Positions 1-9,590 are shown, numbered from the stretch's first letter. The stretch: 64,000 nucleotides of DNA from UBA5272 sp964393005 (GCA_964393005.1 CAYMRR010000001.1:1-64000); one strand, 5' to 3'. A program made the numbers and translations. The notes: generated by a model not told the origin, from the letters alone.

Positions 1-273
1 TATTATATAGTGGTAAGTGAATTAGATCTTTTAAATAATTTCTCAGCTTTAGAGTTTATTTTGAAAAATAATATGCGGAGAGTTATAGTCATAGCTTATA
101 CCAAGACAGGTCATGAAGAAATAAATAAAGAAAATAAATTAAATGGCAAGCTTATTAATTTAGGATTTGATACTTTAGTGGTAGACGGTTCTTCTTCAGC
201 TAATATTTGTGAAGCTATTTCTTATGCTAAAAATCTTACTAAACCTAGTATTATTTTAGCAAATATAAATTAA
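1..273 (+). CDS. Transketolase N-terminal half, C-terminal fragment (cut by window edge)
   Basis: The frame is open to the window edge, so the GTG at 10 is not taken as the start. The readable part (about 90 residues) resembles the end of the thiamine-diphosphate-binding half of transketolase: a Lys/Glu-rich helix, then a LGFDTLVVDG stretch followed by an alanine-rich helix and a KPSIILANI strand, which is the usual order before the end of this subunit. It stops 4 bp before the gene for the other half, so the two probably form one operon and one split enzyme. The fold match is reasonable; enzymatic activity cannot be judged from this fragment. Confidence 0.55.
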   Translation, partial: YYIVVSELDLLNNFSALEFILKNNMRRVIVIAYTKTGHEEINKENKLNGKLINLGFDTLVVDGSSSANICEAISYAKNLTKPSIILANIN

Positions 274-277
274 AAAT

Positions 278-1327
278 ATGTTACATAAAAATCTATTTCA
301 GCAAAACAAAGAAGAATATCAAAATCAAATAGAAAAAGTTTTTTTTACTTTGGCTGAATTTGATGATGATACCAATCTCATAGTAAAAGTAGATAATTTA
401 GAAGGTGTTAGTAAAGATCTCACTCATATTTTTCCAGCAGAAGAAGCGGTACAGATAGGAGCTATTTTATCTAAAAATCAAAATAAAAATGTATTTTTAA
501 TAAATGAATCATACAATGAAGATTTAAAAAACATTCATACAGGTTTGATGGATAATTTTTATAAATTGTATTCTGGTTTTTCTAAAACTGTATTTAAATT
601 TTTAAATAATAAAGAAAAAGAAGTAAACCTTTCTTTTTTAAATATACAATCTCCTCTTGTTTATCAAAATAATAAATTAGAAGAATCTCTTTATATAGAC
701 AATCCTGAAATAAAAAATGATATAGCTTTGTTTAGAAATCTTGGAGCAGTCAATATTTTTGTACCCGCAGATGCCAATGAGGCAAGATATTTATTAAAAG
801 TAACTGAGAAAAGTTTTTTTAAAGATTTACGAAATGATTTTTCTTATTTTAGATTATCTGGAGTATCTGCTCCAAAAATTTTTGATGAAAATTATTTTGA
901 AAAAGAAGGTAATTTGAAAGAATGGACAGGAATACCAGAAATAGTATACGTTTCTAGAAATTTAGATTCTCCTTTTGAAATAGGGATTATAGCTTCAGGC
1001 CCCATTCTTTATAATGCTATCTATGCTGCTAAAGAATTAGAAAAAATGAATTATAAAGTAGTAGTCTTAAATATGTCTTTAATAGCTTCTAATGATAAAT
1101 ATAAAAATGAGAAAATAAGAGGTTTTATACAAAATTTTGTAGATACCTATAAAAATATACTTACAATAGAAGAGCATTCTAAAATAGGAGGGATGGGGAG
1201 TTTAATAGCTGAAATAGTAGCAGAAAGTAGTGACGATAAATTTGTAAGAGTAGAAAGGATGGGGCTTGAAGATGATCTTTCTCCTAGAAATATTATTTCT
1301 CGAGCAGAAGAGATAACAAGACTTTAA
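278..1327 (+). CDS. Transketolase C-terminal subunit (pyrimidine-binding plus C-terminal domain), divergent
   Basis: This 349-aa protein fits the second half of a split transketolase of the pentose phosphate pathway. Residues 1-200 resemble the pyrimidine-binding domain (the NDIALFRNLGAVNIFVPAD segment matches the family's EDIALLR...VFRPAD region, followed by YFRLSG). From about 215 a transketolase C-terminal domain follows (EIGIIASGPILYNAIYAAKEL, then ILTIEEHSKIGGMGSLIAE). The usual His/Gln pair before the DIAL segment is not obvious, so substrate range or activity may differ. It starts 4 bp after the partner half and ends just before the tgt promoter. The family is fairly sure, the function less so. 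Confidence 0.65.
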   Translation: MLHKNLFQQNKEEYQNQIEKVFFTLAEFDDDTNLIVKVDNLEGVSKDLTHIFPAEEAVQIGAILSKNQNKNVFLINESYNEDLKNIHTGLMDNFYKLYSGFSKTVFKFLNNKEKEVNLSFLNIQSPLVYQNNKLEESLYIDNPEIKNDIALFRNLGAVNIFVPADANEARYLLKVTEKSFFKDLRNDFSYFRLSGVSAPKIFDENYFEKEGNLKEWTGIPEIVYVSRNLDSPFEIGIIASGPILYNAIYAAKELEKMNYKVVVLNMSLIASNDKYKNEKIRGFIQNFVDTYKNILTIEEHSKIGGMGSLIAEIVAESSDDKFVRVERMGLEDDLSPRNIISRAEEITRL

Positions 1328-1354
1328 AAAATCTCTATGATATACTCTTTTAAT

Positions 1355-2677
1355 ATGAAAGAGTTTTCTTTTAATATACTTAAAAAATCAAAAGAAGTAC
1401 CACTTGCTAGAGCTGGGATTATTCATACACCGCACGGAAGTATAGAGACTCCAGCTTTTATACCAGTAGGAACGAAAGCTACTATAAAAAGTATTTTACC
1501 AGAAGATTTTGAAGACTATGTAAAAGCAGACGCTGTACTAGCCAATACTTATCATCTTTATTTAGAGCCTGGAAATCAAATAGTAAAAGATCATGGAGGT
1601 TTTGCTAAAATGATGAATTATAAAGGTCCTACTTTTACAGATTCTGGAGGGTTTCAAGTTTTTTCTTTAGGGACAGCTATGGGTGTCGGAGTTTCTAAAA
1701 TAGCTAAAAGAGAAGATTTAGCAAATAATAATATAGACAAAAATCTAATATCCAAAAATAAAATATCTTTAATAAAAAAAATTAAATTATTTTTAAATTT
1801 TAAAAATAAGGAAAAAGAAAATAAATTAGAATCTAATAAAAAAAGTCTGGTAAAAATAAGTGAAAATGGAGTAGAGTTTCGAAGTGTTATAGATGGTAGC
1901 AAACACTTTTTTACTCCAGAAAAGTCTATGGAAATACAGCATGATCTGGGAGCTGATATTTTTTTTGCTTTTGATGAGTGTACCAGCCCTTTAGCTAATA
2001 AAAGTTATCAAATAGAAGCTTTAGAAAGGACTCACGGGTGGGCTAAAAGAAGCTTAGAGCATCATATAAAATTGGGTAAATCTTCTTCTACTGGAGAAAG
2101 TCAAGCTCTTTATGCTGTAGTGCAAGGTGGAACTTATGAAGACCTTCGAAAATTGTCAGCTAAAACTTTAGGAGAAATGAATGTAGATGGGAAATATTTT
2201 GATGGTTTTGGAATAGGGGGGAGTTTTACCAAAGAAGATATGACTAAAATCTTAAAAATAACCAATGAAAATCTTCCAGAAAATAAACCAAGACACTTTT
2301 TGGGTATAGGAGAAATAGAAGATCTTTTTTTTGGAATAGAAAACGGTATAGATACTTTCGATTGTGTTTCTCCAACCAGAATAGCTAGAAATGGAAGTCT
2401 TTATACTAAAAATGGAAGAATAAATCTTTTAAATAGTAAATATAAAAAAGATTTTAGCCCTGTGTGTGAAGATGTTAACTGTTATGCTAATAAATATACA
2501 AAAGCTTATTTAGCTCATCTTTTTCGAAGTAAAGAAATGATAGCTTCTACTATAGCTTCAATTCACAATTTACATTTTATAGTGTATTTGGTTAAAGATA
2601 TAAGGCAAAGCATATTAGATGATAGATTTTTAGAGTTTAAAAAAGAGATTTTAGAAAATTATTATAAAAAGTCATGA
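1355..2677 (+). CDS. tgt: Queuine/preQ1 tRNA-ribosyltransferase with a Lys/Asn-rich insertion
   Basis: Tgt exchanges guanine 34 of tRNAs with GUN anticodons for a queuosine precursor. The DSGGFQVFS motif carries the general-base Asp, and DTFDCVSPTR near the C-terminus carries the nucleophilic Asp. Between the first motif and the VEFRSVIDGS strand lies an extra segment of about 50 residues (nt about 1700-1860), Lys/Asn/Ile-rich and absent from ordinary Tgt. The usual C-x-C-x2-C zinc ligands are changed (a Cys, four residues, CYAN), so one ligand seems to be Asn. An upstream ATG exists at 1337, but a -10 box (TATACT, 1341-1346) sits over it, so 1355 with a leaderless mRNA is preferred. The TGA stop overlaps the next ATG (ATGA). 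Confidence 0.9.
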   Translation: MKEFSFNILKKSKEVPLARAGIIHTPHGSIETPAFIPVGTKATIKSILPEDFEDYVKADAVLANTYHLYLEPGNQIVKDHGGFAKMMNYKGPTFTDSGGFQVFSLGTAMGVGVSKIAKREDLANNNIDKNLISKNKISLIKKIKLFLNFKNKEKENKLESNKKSLVKISENGVEFRSVIDGSKHFFTPEKSMEIQHDLGADIFFAFDECTSPLANKSYQIEALERTHGWAKRSLEHHIKLGKSSSTGESQALYAVVQGGTYEDLRKLSAKTLGEMNVDGKYFDGFGIGGSFTKEDMTKILKITNENLPENKPRHFLGIGEIEDLFFGIENGIDTFDCVSPTRIARNGSLYTKNGRINLLNSKYKKDFSPVCEDVNCYANKYTKAYLAHLFRSKEMIASTIASIHNLHFIVYLVKDIRQSILDDRFLEFKKEILENYYKKS

Positions 2678-3738
2678 GAAAAAGAAAAATAATAATATTT
2701 TTATTTATTATAATTATTTTTATTTTTAGTATTTTAAACTCAGATAGTCTTTTAAAGTTAAAAGAAAATTTTCAAAAAGAAAAAGTGGTAAATAATATTA
2801 AGCTTTTAGAAACCGAAGAAGAAGAAACTCAAATAGATAAAAAGTCAGAATTTTATAAATTAGATCTTTTATTTACTGGAGACATTATGCTTGATAGATA
2901 TATAAGAAAGCAAATAAATCTTTATGAAAAAGAAGAAGAATTTGTAGAAAAATTTTTTACCAATCTGTCAGTAATAAATAAAAAATATGATTATGTAGTA
3001 GCAAATCTAGAAGGGCCTATTACAGAAAATAAAACTAAAACTTATTTAGAAGATGGATCTTATACAAATATTTTACATTTTACTTTTCCTACCACTACAG
3101 GTAAAATTTTAAATTTATTAAATATAAAAGTAGTATCTTTAGCTAACAATCATACAGACAATTTTTATTATGAAGGGTTTTTGTCTACTAAAGATTTTTT
3201 AAATAAAGATAATATATTATTTTTTGGTAATCCTTATAATTTAAATACAGAAGAAGAAAGTCTTTCTAAAGTAGTTTGTGAGAATAATATTTGTATAGCT
3301 TATATTGCTTACAATTTATTTACCAAAGTAAATAGTCAAGAATTAATAAAAGAGGAAATTTTAAAATATAAAGAAAATCAAGATATAGATTTTATAATAA
3401 TTTATCCACATTTTGGAGAAGAGTATGAGCTTTTAGCAAATAGTATACAAGTAAATTATGCTAAATCTTGGATAGATGCGGGAGCCGATCTTATAATAGG
3501 GGCTCATCCTCATGTAATACAAAATAAAGAAATTTATAAAGGTAAATATATTTATTATTCTCTTGGAAATTATATTTTTGATCAATGGTTTAATGAAGAT
3601 GTAAAAAAAGGTTTGGCTTTAGGGTTTACTTTTAAAAAAGAAATATTAGCTAATGAAGAAGTAATAAAAGATATAAAACTTAAAGAAGAGCTAATAATAG
3701 AAATAGATAAAAACAGAATAAAATATTTAGAAAATTAA
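2674..3738 (+). CDS. CapA-like (PGA_cap) metallophosphatase-fold protein, membrane anchored
   Basis: This 354-aa protein has one N-terminal membrane anchor (about residues 5-22) and then an extracytoplasmic domain with calcineurin-like metal motifs: FTGDIMLDR, NLEGPIT, LANNHTDN, YPHFGEEYE and GAHPHVIQ, ending in YSLGNYIFDQW. This is the signature of the CapA/PgsA family, linked to poly-gamma-glutamate capsule formation in Bacillus. No capB or capC partner lies nearby, so polymer synthesis is unproven and a phosphatase or cell-surface role is equally possible. The start overlaps the tgt stop by 4 bp (ATGA), which suggests translational coupling. Confidence 0.75.
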   Translation: MRKRKIIIFLFIIIIFIFSILNSDSLLKLKENFQKEKVVNNIKLLETEEEETQIDKKSEFYKLDLLFTGDIMLDRYIRKQINLYEKEEEFVEKFFTNLSVINKKYDYVVANLEGPITENKTKTYLEDGSYTNILHFTFPTTTGKILNLLNIKVVSLANNHTDNFYYEGFLSTKDFLNKDNILFFGNPYNLNTEEESLSKVVCENNICIAYIAYNLFTKVNSQELIKEEILKYKENQDIDFIIIYPHFGEEYELLANSIQVNYAKSWIDAGADLIIGAHPHVIQNKEIYKGKYIYYSLGNYIFDQWFNEDVKKGLALGFTFKKEILANEEVIKDIKLKEELIIEIDKNRIKYLEN

Positions 3739-3795
3739 TATTAATTTAAATTAAGAAAGATTTACTATATAAAGAAAATAGTATATTATTTAAAG

Positions 3796-5823
3796 ATGGA
3801 AAAAAATTCTCAAAAATTTAAAATTATTTCAAAATTAAAGCCTGCTGGAGATCAGCCAAAGGCTATTTCAGATTTAGTAAAAAATATAAATATTTCTAAT
3901 ACTGATAGTAGAAAGCTTACACTTCTTGGGGCTACAGGCACAGGAAAGACTTTTACCATAGCCAATGTTATAGAAAAAGTACAAAAGCCTACTTTAGTGA
4001 TAGCACATAATAAAACTCTAGCTGCTCAGCTCGCAGAAGAATTCAAAACTCTTTTTCCAAATAATGCAGTCCACTATTTTGTTTCTTATTATGACTATTA
4101 TCAGCCGGAAGCTTATCTTCCAAATACCGATACTTATATAGAAAAAGATGCTCAGATAAATGAAGAAATAGATAGGCTTCGTCATGCTTCTACTCAAAGC
4201 CTTTTGACTAGAGACGATGTAATAATAGTAGCTTCTGTTTCTTGTATTTATGGTCTTGGATCTCCAGTAGAATATGAAAAAGTAAATAAAAGGATTTTTG
4301 TAGGACAGAAAATAAACAAAGTCGAACTTATGAAAACTTTTGTAAGCATTCATTATAAAAGGACAAATGCAGACCTTGCACCTGGATCTTTTAGAGCTTT
4401 TGGCAATAGGGTAGACATTATGCCAATGAGTGAGACTGTTATGCTACAAATAGAGATTTTTGATGGAGAAATAAAAAGCCTCACTATTACAGATCCTGTA
4501 TCTATGAGAGAAATAGAAAAAGTAAAAGACTTTTTTATTTTCCCAGCCAAGCACTTTATTTTAGATGAAATAACTAAAAAAGATGCTATCAAATCTATAC
4601 AAGCAGAATTAAAATCTAGATTAAAAGATTTAGAAAAAGAAGGAAAGCTTTTAGAAATAGAAAGATTAAAAAGAAGGACAATATATGACATTGCTAGCAT
4701 TAAAGAATTTGGATATTGCTCTGGTATAGAAAATTACTCTCGACATTTTTCTGGTAAAAAAGTAGGAGAAGCGCCAGACACTTTACTTGATTATTTTCAA
4801 AAAGACGGAAGAGATTTTCTTACTGTAATAGACGAGTCTCATGTTACTCTGCCTCAGCTAAGAGCTATGTATAATGGAGATCAAGCAAGAAAGCAAACTT
4901 TGGTAGATTTTGGTTTTAGATTACCTTCAGCAAAAGATAATAGGCCACTAAAGTATGAAGAATTTAAAGAAAAAATTAAAGACATAATATATATATCGGC
5001 TACTCCAGGAGATTATGAAAAAGAAAATTCTGATAGTATAGTAGAGCAAATAATTCGCCCTACAGGACTACTTGATCCAAAGCTTGAAATAAAGCCAGTA
5101 ATGGAAAAAGGAAAGTATAAAGGACAAATTTATGATTTTATAACTGAAACAGAAAAAGAGATAAAAAATGGAAAAAGAGTCTTGGCTACTACTTTAACAA
5201 AAAAAATGGCAGAAAATCTTGCAGAGTTTTTAAAAGAGAAAAATATAAAGGCAGAATATTTGCATAGTGAAGTAAAAACTCTTGATAGAATAGAAATACT
5301 TACAAGACTTCGAAAAGGAGAATTTGATTGCTTGGTAGGGGTAAACCTTTTAAGAGAAGGGCTTGATCTCCCAGAAGTATCTTTAATCGGAATACTTGAT
5401 GCAGATAAAGAAGGGTTTTTGAGAAGCGAAACATCTTTAGTGCAGACCATAGGTAGAGCTGCCAGAAATGTAGATGGCAGAGTAATACTTTATGCAGATA
5501 GAATGACTGGCTCTTTAGAAAGAGCTATAAAAGAAACAGAGAGAAGAAGAAAAATACAAGAAGCTTATAATAAAAAGCATAATATAACTCCAAAAACCAT
5601 AGTAAAAAATATTAGTGATATAGCTGAAAATATTAGAAAAGAAAGAAATAGATCTATTGGTTTAGAGCTGGAAATAGATCAAAAATTGTTTAAGAAAAAC
5701 CCTAATAAATTAATAAAGTTGAAAGAAAAGCAAATGATAGAAGCGGTAAAGATTTTAGATTTTGAAACAGCAGCCATACTTAGAGATGAAATAGCTATAT
5801 TAAAAGAAAAAAGTAAAAAATAG
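3796..5823 (+). CDS. uvrB: Excinuclease ABC subunit B
   Basis: UvrB is the damage-verifying helicase-fold subunit of nucleotide excision repair. The protein is 675 aa, full length. Walker A (GATGTGKT) lies at about 45-52, the DNA-inserting beta-hairpin region (YYDYYQPEAYLPNTDTYIE) at about 100-120, the DESHVTLPQ segment near 345, helicase motifs V/VI with GRAARNVDG near 555, and a C-terminal UVR domain (about 635-670, KILDFETAAILRDE) that contacts UvrC or UvrA. uvrA lies 1 kb downstream on the same strand; uvrC is not in the window. The start context is AT-rich without Shine-Dalgarno. Confidence 0.97.
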   Translation: MEKNSQKFKIISKLKPAGDQPKAISDLVKNINISNTDSRKLTLLGATGTGKTFTIANVIEKVQKPTLVIAHNKTLAAQLAEEFKTLFPNNAVHYFVSYYDYYQPEAYLPNTDTYIEKDAQINEEIDRLRHASTQSLLTRDDVIIVASVSCIYGLGSPVEYEKVNKRIFVGQKINKVELMKTFVSIHYKRTNADLAPGSFRAFGNRVDIMPMSETVMLQIEIFDGEIKSLTITDPVSMREIEKVKDFFIFPAKHFILDEITKKDAIKSIQAELKSRLKDLEKEGKLLEIERLKRRTIYDIASIKEFGYCSGIENYSRHFSGKKVGEAPDTLLDYFQKDGRDFLTVIDESHVTLPQLRAMYNGDQARKQTLVDFGFRLPSAKDNRPLKYEEFKEKIKDIIYISATPGDYEKENSDSIVEQIIRPTGLLDPKLEIKPVMEKGKYKGQIYDFITETEKEIKNGKRVLATTLTKKMAENLAEFLKEKNIKAEYLHSEVKTLDRIEILTRLRKGEFDCLVGVNLLREGLDLPEVSLIGILDADKEGFLRSETSLVQTIGRAARNVDGRVILYADRMTGSLERAIKETERRRKIQEAYNKKHNITPKTIVKNISDIAENIRKERNRSIGLELEIDQKLFKKNPNKLIKLKEKQMIEAVKILDFETAAILRDEIAILKEKSKK

Positions 5824-5919
5824 GCTTAAAAATACATAATAAATCCAATAAAAATCAAGGGTGCAAAAAATATGGAATATGCTAGAATTGGGGCATACAA
5901 TAGAAAATATAGTAAAAAT

Positions 5920-6684
5920 ATGAAAAAGATAGATTTTAAAGATAAAAATACACTTATAAGATTAGCAGGTTTTGTAGTTGTTGTAGTGGCAGCTGTATTG
6001 ATTTATAAAGGTCTTCAAAACGAAGCTTTGAAAATAAACAATGCAAATAGCCGTTATGTAGATATAGCTAACAACGAAGATTATGCTAAATATGAAGGAA
6101 CTGTAGTTTCAGGAGAAAAAGCTTTAGACTTTTCTTTCTTATATAAAAAAGATTTTTCTGTAGCACAAGGTACTGAAAGTAAATCTAAATGGTTCCAACT
6201 TTATAATGAAGATGGTGAAAATTTTGTAACCTTATACTTTACTTTTGAAGGTAAAGAAGGAAGAAGTGCTGACGATTATATTAGTAAACATATAGTTGGT
6301 AATAGCGATATTGAAGTAGAAAGTATCAAATTTGCAGGAGATCAAGAAGAAACTGTAAAATATGTATTAGCTACTGAAGAAAATACAGAATACTATTTAG
6401 AAGAAATCAAGAGAGAAGATGGAGACAATTGGCTTATTATTGTAGAAAATAAAAAAGCTGATGAAGAAATTTATCAAGTATCAGCTAAAGATCTTATCAG
6501 AAGTTTTGAAGTAGTTCTAGATGAAGTTGAAGAAGAAAATGAGGCAGATGTAGAACTAGAAGATAATTCTCAAATTATTTTAGAAGTAATAGATACAGAA
6601 GAAAATTCTGTACCAGAAGGCTATAACGATATAGAAGATTTACAAGAAGTAAGTGATGAAGGGGAAGTAGAAGAAGTTGCTTAA
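5920..6684 (+). CDS. Single-pass membrane-anchored protein of unknown function, acidic C-terminus
   Basis: I do not recognise a family. From the ATG at 5920 the protein has about 254 residues: a short basic N-terminus, one hydrophobic segment rich in Val/Ala (about 17-30), then a soluble domain of about 150 residues with a mixed alpha/beta look, and a strongly acidic tail (Glu/Asp-rich, last 60 residues). An upstream in-frame ATG at 5872 would add 16 residues that do not resemble a protein start. The gene stands between uvrB and uvrA but ends in its own bidirectional terminator, so it is not part of a repair operon. Likely exported and facing outward. Confidence 0.6.
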   Translation: MKKIDFKDKNTLIRLAGFVVVVVAAVLIYKGLQNEALKINNANSRYVDIANNEDYAKYEGTVVSGEKALDFSFLYKKDFSVAQGTESKSKWFQLYNEDGENFVTLYFTFEGKEGRSADDYISKHIVGNSDIEVESIKFAGDQEETVKYVLATEENTEYYLEEIKREDGDNWLIIVENKKADEEIYQVSAKDLIRSFEVVLDEVEEENEADVELEDNSQIILEVIDTEENSVPEGYNDIEDLQEVSDEGEVEEVA

Positions 6685-6699
6685 TTTTACTTTTAATTA

Positions 6700-6780
6700 A
6701 AAATAAAAACCCAATCTTTAAAAGGTTGGGTTTTTATAAATTTTAAAATAAGAGTGAATAGAAATGCTATATTCTCCCAT
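6700..6780 (-). ncRNA. Candidate short RNA, family copy F
   Basis: On the minus strand a promoter (TTGACA at 6816-6811, 18-bp spacer, TATTAT at 6792-6787) is followed by a 5' segment GGGAGAATATAGC that resembles the GGTGGAATATGCGC start of copies at 36.4 and 46.37 kb. The RNA would run about 80 nt and stop at the hairpin 6735-6705. The segment GAGAATA can pair with TATTC-A-CTC to give a 5' hairpin. No reading frame of note. It points away from uvrA and converges with the upstream gene. Promoter and terminator are seen directly; transcription and function are inferred. Confidence 0.45.
6705..6735. terminator. Bidirectional rho-independent terminator
   Basis: A 10-bp stem (AAAAACCCAA paired with TTGGGTTTTT) with an 11-nt loop and T-runs on both sides. 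It ends the plus-strand anchored-protein gene and also the minus-strand short RNA starting near 6780. Confidence 0.85.
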
Positions 6781-6896
6781 TATATTATAATACCATATAT
6801 CTAAGCAAATTGTCAAGCTTTATTTTAATAATATTAAGAAACTTAAATTTTTCTTTATCAGCTATTTATATTTTTCTTTAGTAGTGTTATAGTAAT

Positions 6897-9590
6897 ATGA
6901 TGGCTAAAAATAATACAAATTCTAAAAAAGAAGAAAATAAAAAAATAGAAACTAGTGAAAAATCTAAAAAGATTATAGTTCGTGGTGCCAGAACTCATAA
7001 TTTAAAAAATATTACAGTAGAAATGCCAAGAAATAAAATGATAGTTTTTACTGGGCTTTCTGGAAGTGGAAAATCTTCTCTTGCTTTTGATACTATATTT
7101 GCTGAAGGTCAGAGAAGATATGTAGAGAGTCTTTCGGCTTATGCTAGACACTTTTTAAACCAAATGCAAAAGCCAGATGTAGATGAGATAGTCGGGCTTT
7201 CTCCAGCTATTTCTATAGATCAAAAAAGTGCAGGAAGAAATCCAAGGTCTACTGTAGCTACTATTACAGAGATTTATGATTATCTTAGAGTGCTTTATGC
7301 TCGTATTGGAAAGCCTTATTGTGTAGAGTGTGGAAGTAAAATAGAAAAGCTTTCTAATGATGAGATAATAAATTTTATATTAGAAAAAGTTAAAAAAATA
7401 GATTATAGAAAATTTGAAAAAGAAGTAAAAAGTATACAAGGGGTAAAATTTTCAAATCTTGGAGTAAAAATACTTGCTCCTATGGTAAGGGGTAGAAAAG
7501 GAGAATATTATCAGCTTATGTATGACATGCTTGGTAAAGGCTATACTGAAGCCATTATAGATGGAGAAAAGAAAAATTTAAGAGAAAGAGTAGAAATTTC
7601 TAAAACTAAAAAGCATGATATTTCTTTTTTAGTGGATTTTATTTTAATAGATGAATTAAAATTGTTAGCCAGTAAAAAAGATGCTCTAATTAGGCTTTCC
7701 GAAGCCATAGAAAGAGCGCTTGATGAGACTAATGGTCTTCTAGAAATAGAGCTAGTAAATGAAGCTGGAGAATTGGAAAAGTTTATTATGAGTAATAAAT
7801 TTGCTTGTGCAAATTGTGGATTTTCTTTTCCAGAAATAGAGCCAAGACTTTTTTCTTTTAATTCTCCTTATGGAGCCTGCCCAACCTGTAATGGACTTGG
7901 AACAAAATATTTTGGAGCTCTTGATGAATGTGAAGACTGCGGAGGAAAAAGATTAAGAAAAGAAGCTTTAAATGTATATTTAAATGATAAAGATATAAAA
8001 GAAAAAAAGAATATTGTAGAAATTACAGCCCTTAGTATAGAAGACAATAGAGAATATTTTGAAAAAATAAAGAAAAATATTTCTAAAAAAGATTTGGAAA
8101 TAGCAAAAGTAGTAATAAATGAAATAGAAGCTAGGCTCGACTTTATGCTTAATGTAGGATTGAACTATTTAAGCTTAAATAGAAGAGCAGATACTCTTTC
8201 TGGTGGAGAAGCTCAAAGGATAAGGCTAGCTTCTCAGCTAGGTAGTAGGCTAGTAGGAGCCTTATATGTGCTAGATGAGCCTACTATAGGTCTCCATCAA
8301 AGAGATAATGATAAGCTTATTAAAACTCTTTTAGAGCTTAGAGATTTAGGAAATACTATCATAGTAGTAGAGCATGATGAAGATACTATTTTTGCTAGTG
8401 ATTATATAGTAGATATTGGACCAAAGGCAGGAGTGCATGGTGGGGAAATAGTGGTGGCTGACTATTTAGATGATTTGCTTTTAGCTAAAACAAATAAATC
8501 TAGATCTAAAACTTTAGCCTATCTTAGAGGAGAAAAAGAAATAGAAATACCAAAAAAGAGAAGAGAGGGAAATGGAGCTTTTATCTCTATAACCAATGGA
8601 AATCTTTTTAATATTAAAAAGATGAATGTAAAAGTTCCTTTAGGAAAGTTTAATGTCATTACTGGGGTATCTGGATCTGGAAAATCTACTTTTATGTATA
8701 AAATATTGTATAAAAATCTTTTAGCTAGACTTGAAAGAAAATATCGAACAGTAAAAATATATAATTGTGATAGTGTGGAGGGTACAGAATATCTTTCAAG
8801 AGTAGTACTTATAGATCAGTCAGCAATAGGTAGAACTCCAAGGAGTAACCCTGCTACCTATACTGGAGCTTGGACTCATATTAGAGATCTTTTTGCAAAT
8901 ACTGAAGAAGCAAAAATTAGAGGCTGGAATGCTGGAAGATTTTCTTTTAATAGAGCAGGAGGAAGATGTGAAGCTTGCCAAGGTAATGGACAAATAGCTG
9001 TAGAAATGCACTTTTTGCCAACAGTATATGTGACATGTGATGTTTGTAATGGTAAAAGATTTACCAAAGAGACTTTAGAAGTAAAATATAAAGGTAAAAA
9101 TATTTATGATATTTTAAAAATGACAGCAGAAGAAGCTCTTAAGTTTTTTGAAGCTATACCCGCAATTTATGATAGACTCAAAACTTTAAATGAAGTAGGG
9201 CTAGGATATCTTGAGCTAGGGCAAAGTGCTACCACTCTTTCTGGTGGAGAAGCTCAAAGAGTAAAAATCTCTAGTGAGCTTTATAGAAGACATACAGAAA
9301 AGACTATTTATCTTTTAGATGAGCCATCTATAGGACTTCATTATGAAGATGTAAAAAATCTTTTAGAGATTTTGAATAGATTGGTAGATCAAGGAAATAC
9401 TATAGTAGTAATAGAGCACAATTTAGACATTATCAAAAGTGCTGACAATATTATAGATATTGGTCCAGAAGGAGGTAGTGGAGGAGGAAAAATAGTAGCT
9501 CAAGGTACTCCAGAATATGTAGCTAATGTAAAAGGCTCTTTTACTGGAGAATATTTAAAAAAAGTATTAAAGAAAAAAGAAGTAAAATAA
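6897..9590 (+). CDS. uvrA: Excinuclease ABC subunit A
   Basis: UvrA is the dimeric ABC ATPase that finds helix-distorting DNA damage and loads UvrB. The 897-aa protein has two ABC modules: Walker A GLSGSGKS at about 53-60 and GVSGSGKST near 590, with signature motifs LSGGEAQRIRL (about 430) and LSGGEAQRVKI (about 780). Zinc-binding Cys pairs appear at CVECG, CANCG with CPTCNG and CEDCGG, and CEACQG with CDVCNG. It is slightly shorter than the usual 940 aa. A TATAGT -10 box sits only 3 bp before the ATG. uvrB lies 1 kb upstream, separated by an unknown gene and a short RNA. Confidence 0.97.
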   Translation: MMAKNNTNSKKEENKKIETSEKSKKIIVRGARTHNLKNITVEMPRNKMIVFTGLSGSGKSSLAFDTIFAEGQRRYVESLSAYARHFLNQMQKPDVDEIVGLSPAISIDQKSAGRNPRSTVATITEIYDYLRVLYARIGKPYCVECGSKIEKLSNDEIINFILEKVKKIDYRKFEKEVKSIQGVKFSNLGVKILAPMVRGRKGEYYQLMYDMLGKGYTEAIIDGEKKNLRERVEISKTKKHDISFLVDFILIDELKLLASKKDALIRLSEAIERALDETNGLLEIELVNEAGELEKFIMSNKFACANCGFSFPEIEPRLFSFNSPYGACPTCNGLGTKYFGALDECEDCGGKRLRKEALNVYLNDKDIKEKKNIVEITALSIEDNREYFEKIKKNISKKDLEIAKVVINEIEARLDFMLNVGLNYLSLNRRADTLSGGEAQRIRLASQLGSRLVGALYVLDEPTIGLHQRDNDKLIKTLLELRDLGNTIIVVEHDEDTIFASDYIVDIGPKAGVHGGEIVVADYLDDLLLAKTNKSRSKTLAYLRGEKEIEIPKKRREGNGAFISITNGNLFNIKKMNVKVPLGKFNVITGVSGSGKSTFMYKILYKNLLARLERKYRTVKIYNCDSVEGTEYLSRVVLIDQSAIGRTPRSNPATYTGAWTHIRDLFANTEEAKIRGWNAGRFSFNRAGGRCEACQGNGQIAVEMHFLPTVYVTCDVCNGKRFTKETLEVKYKGKNIYDILKMTAEEALKFFEAIPAIYDRLKTLNEVGLGYLELGQSATTLSGGEAQRVKISSELYRRHTEKTIYLLDEPSIGLHYEDVKNLLEILNRLVDQGNTIVVIEHNLDIIKSADNIIDIGPEGGSGGGKIVAQGTPEYVANVKGSFTGEYLKKVLKKKEVK

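Noticed and set aside
1654..1902. Antisense 82-codon frame across the tgt insertion
   Set aside because: It mirrors the Lys/Asn-rich insertion; the sense frame is continuous with conserved Tgt on both sides.
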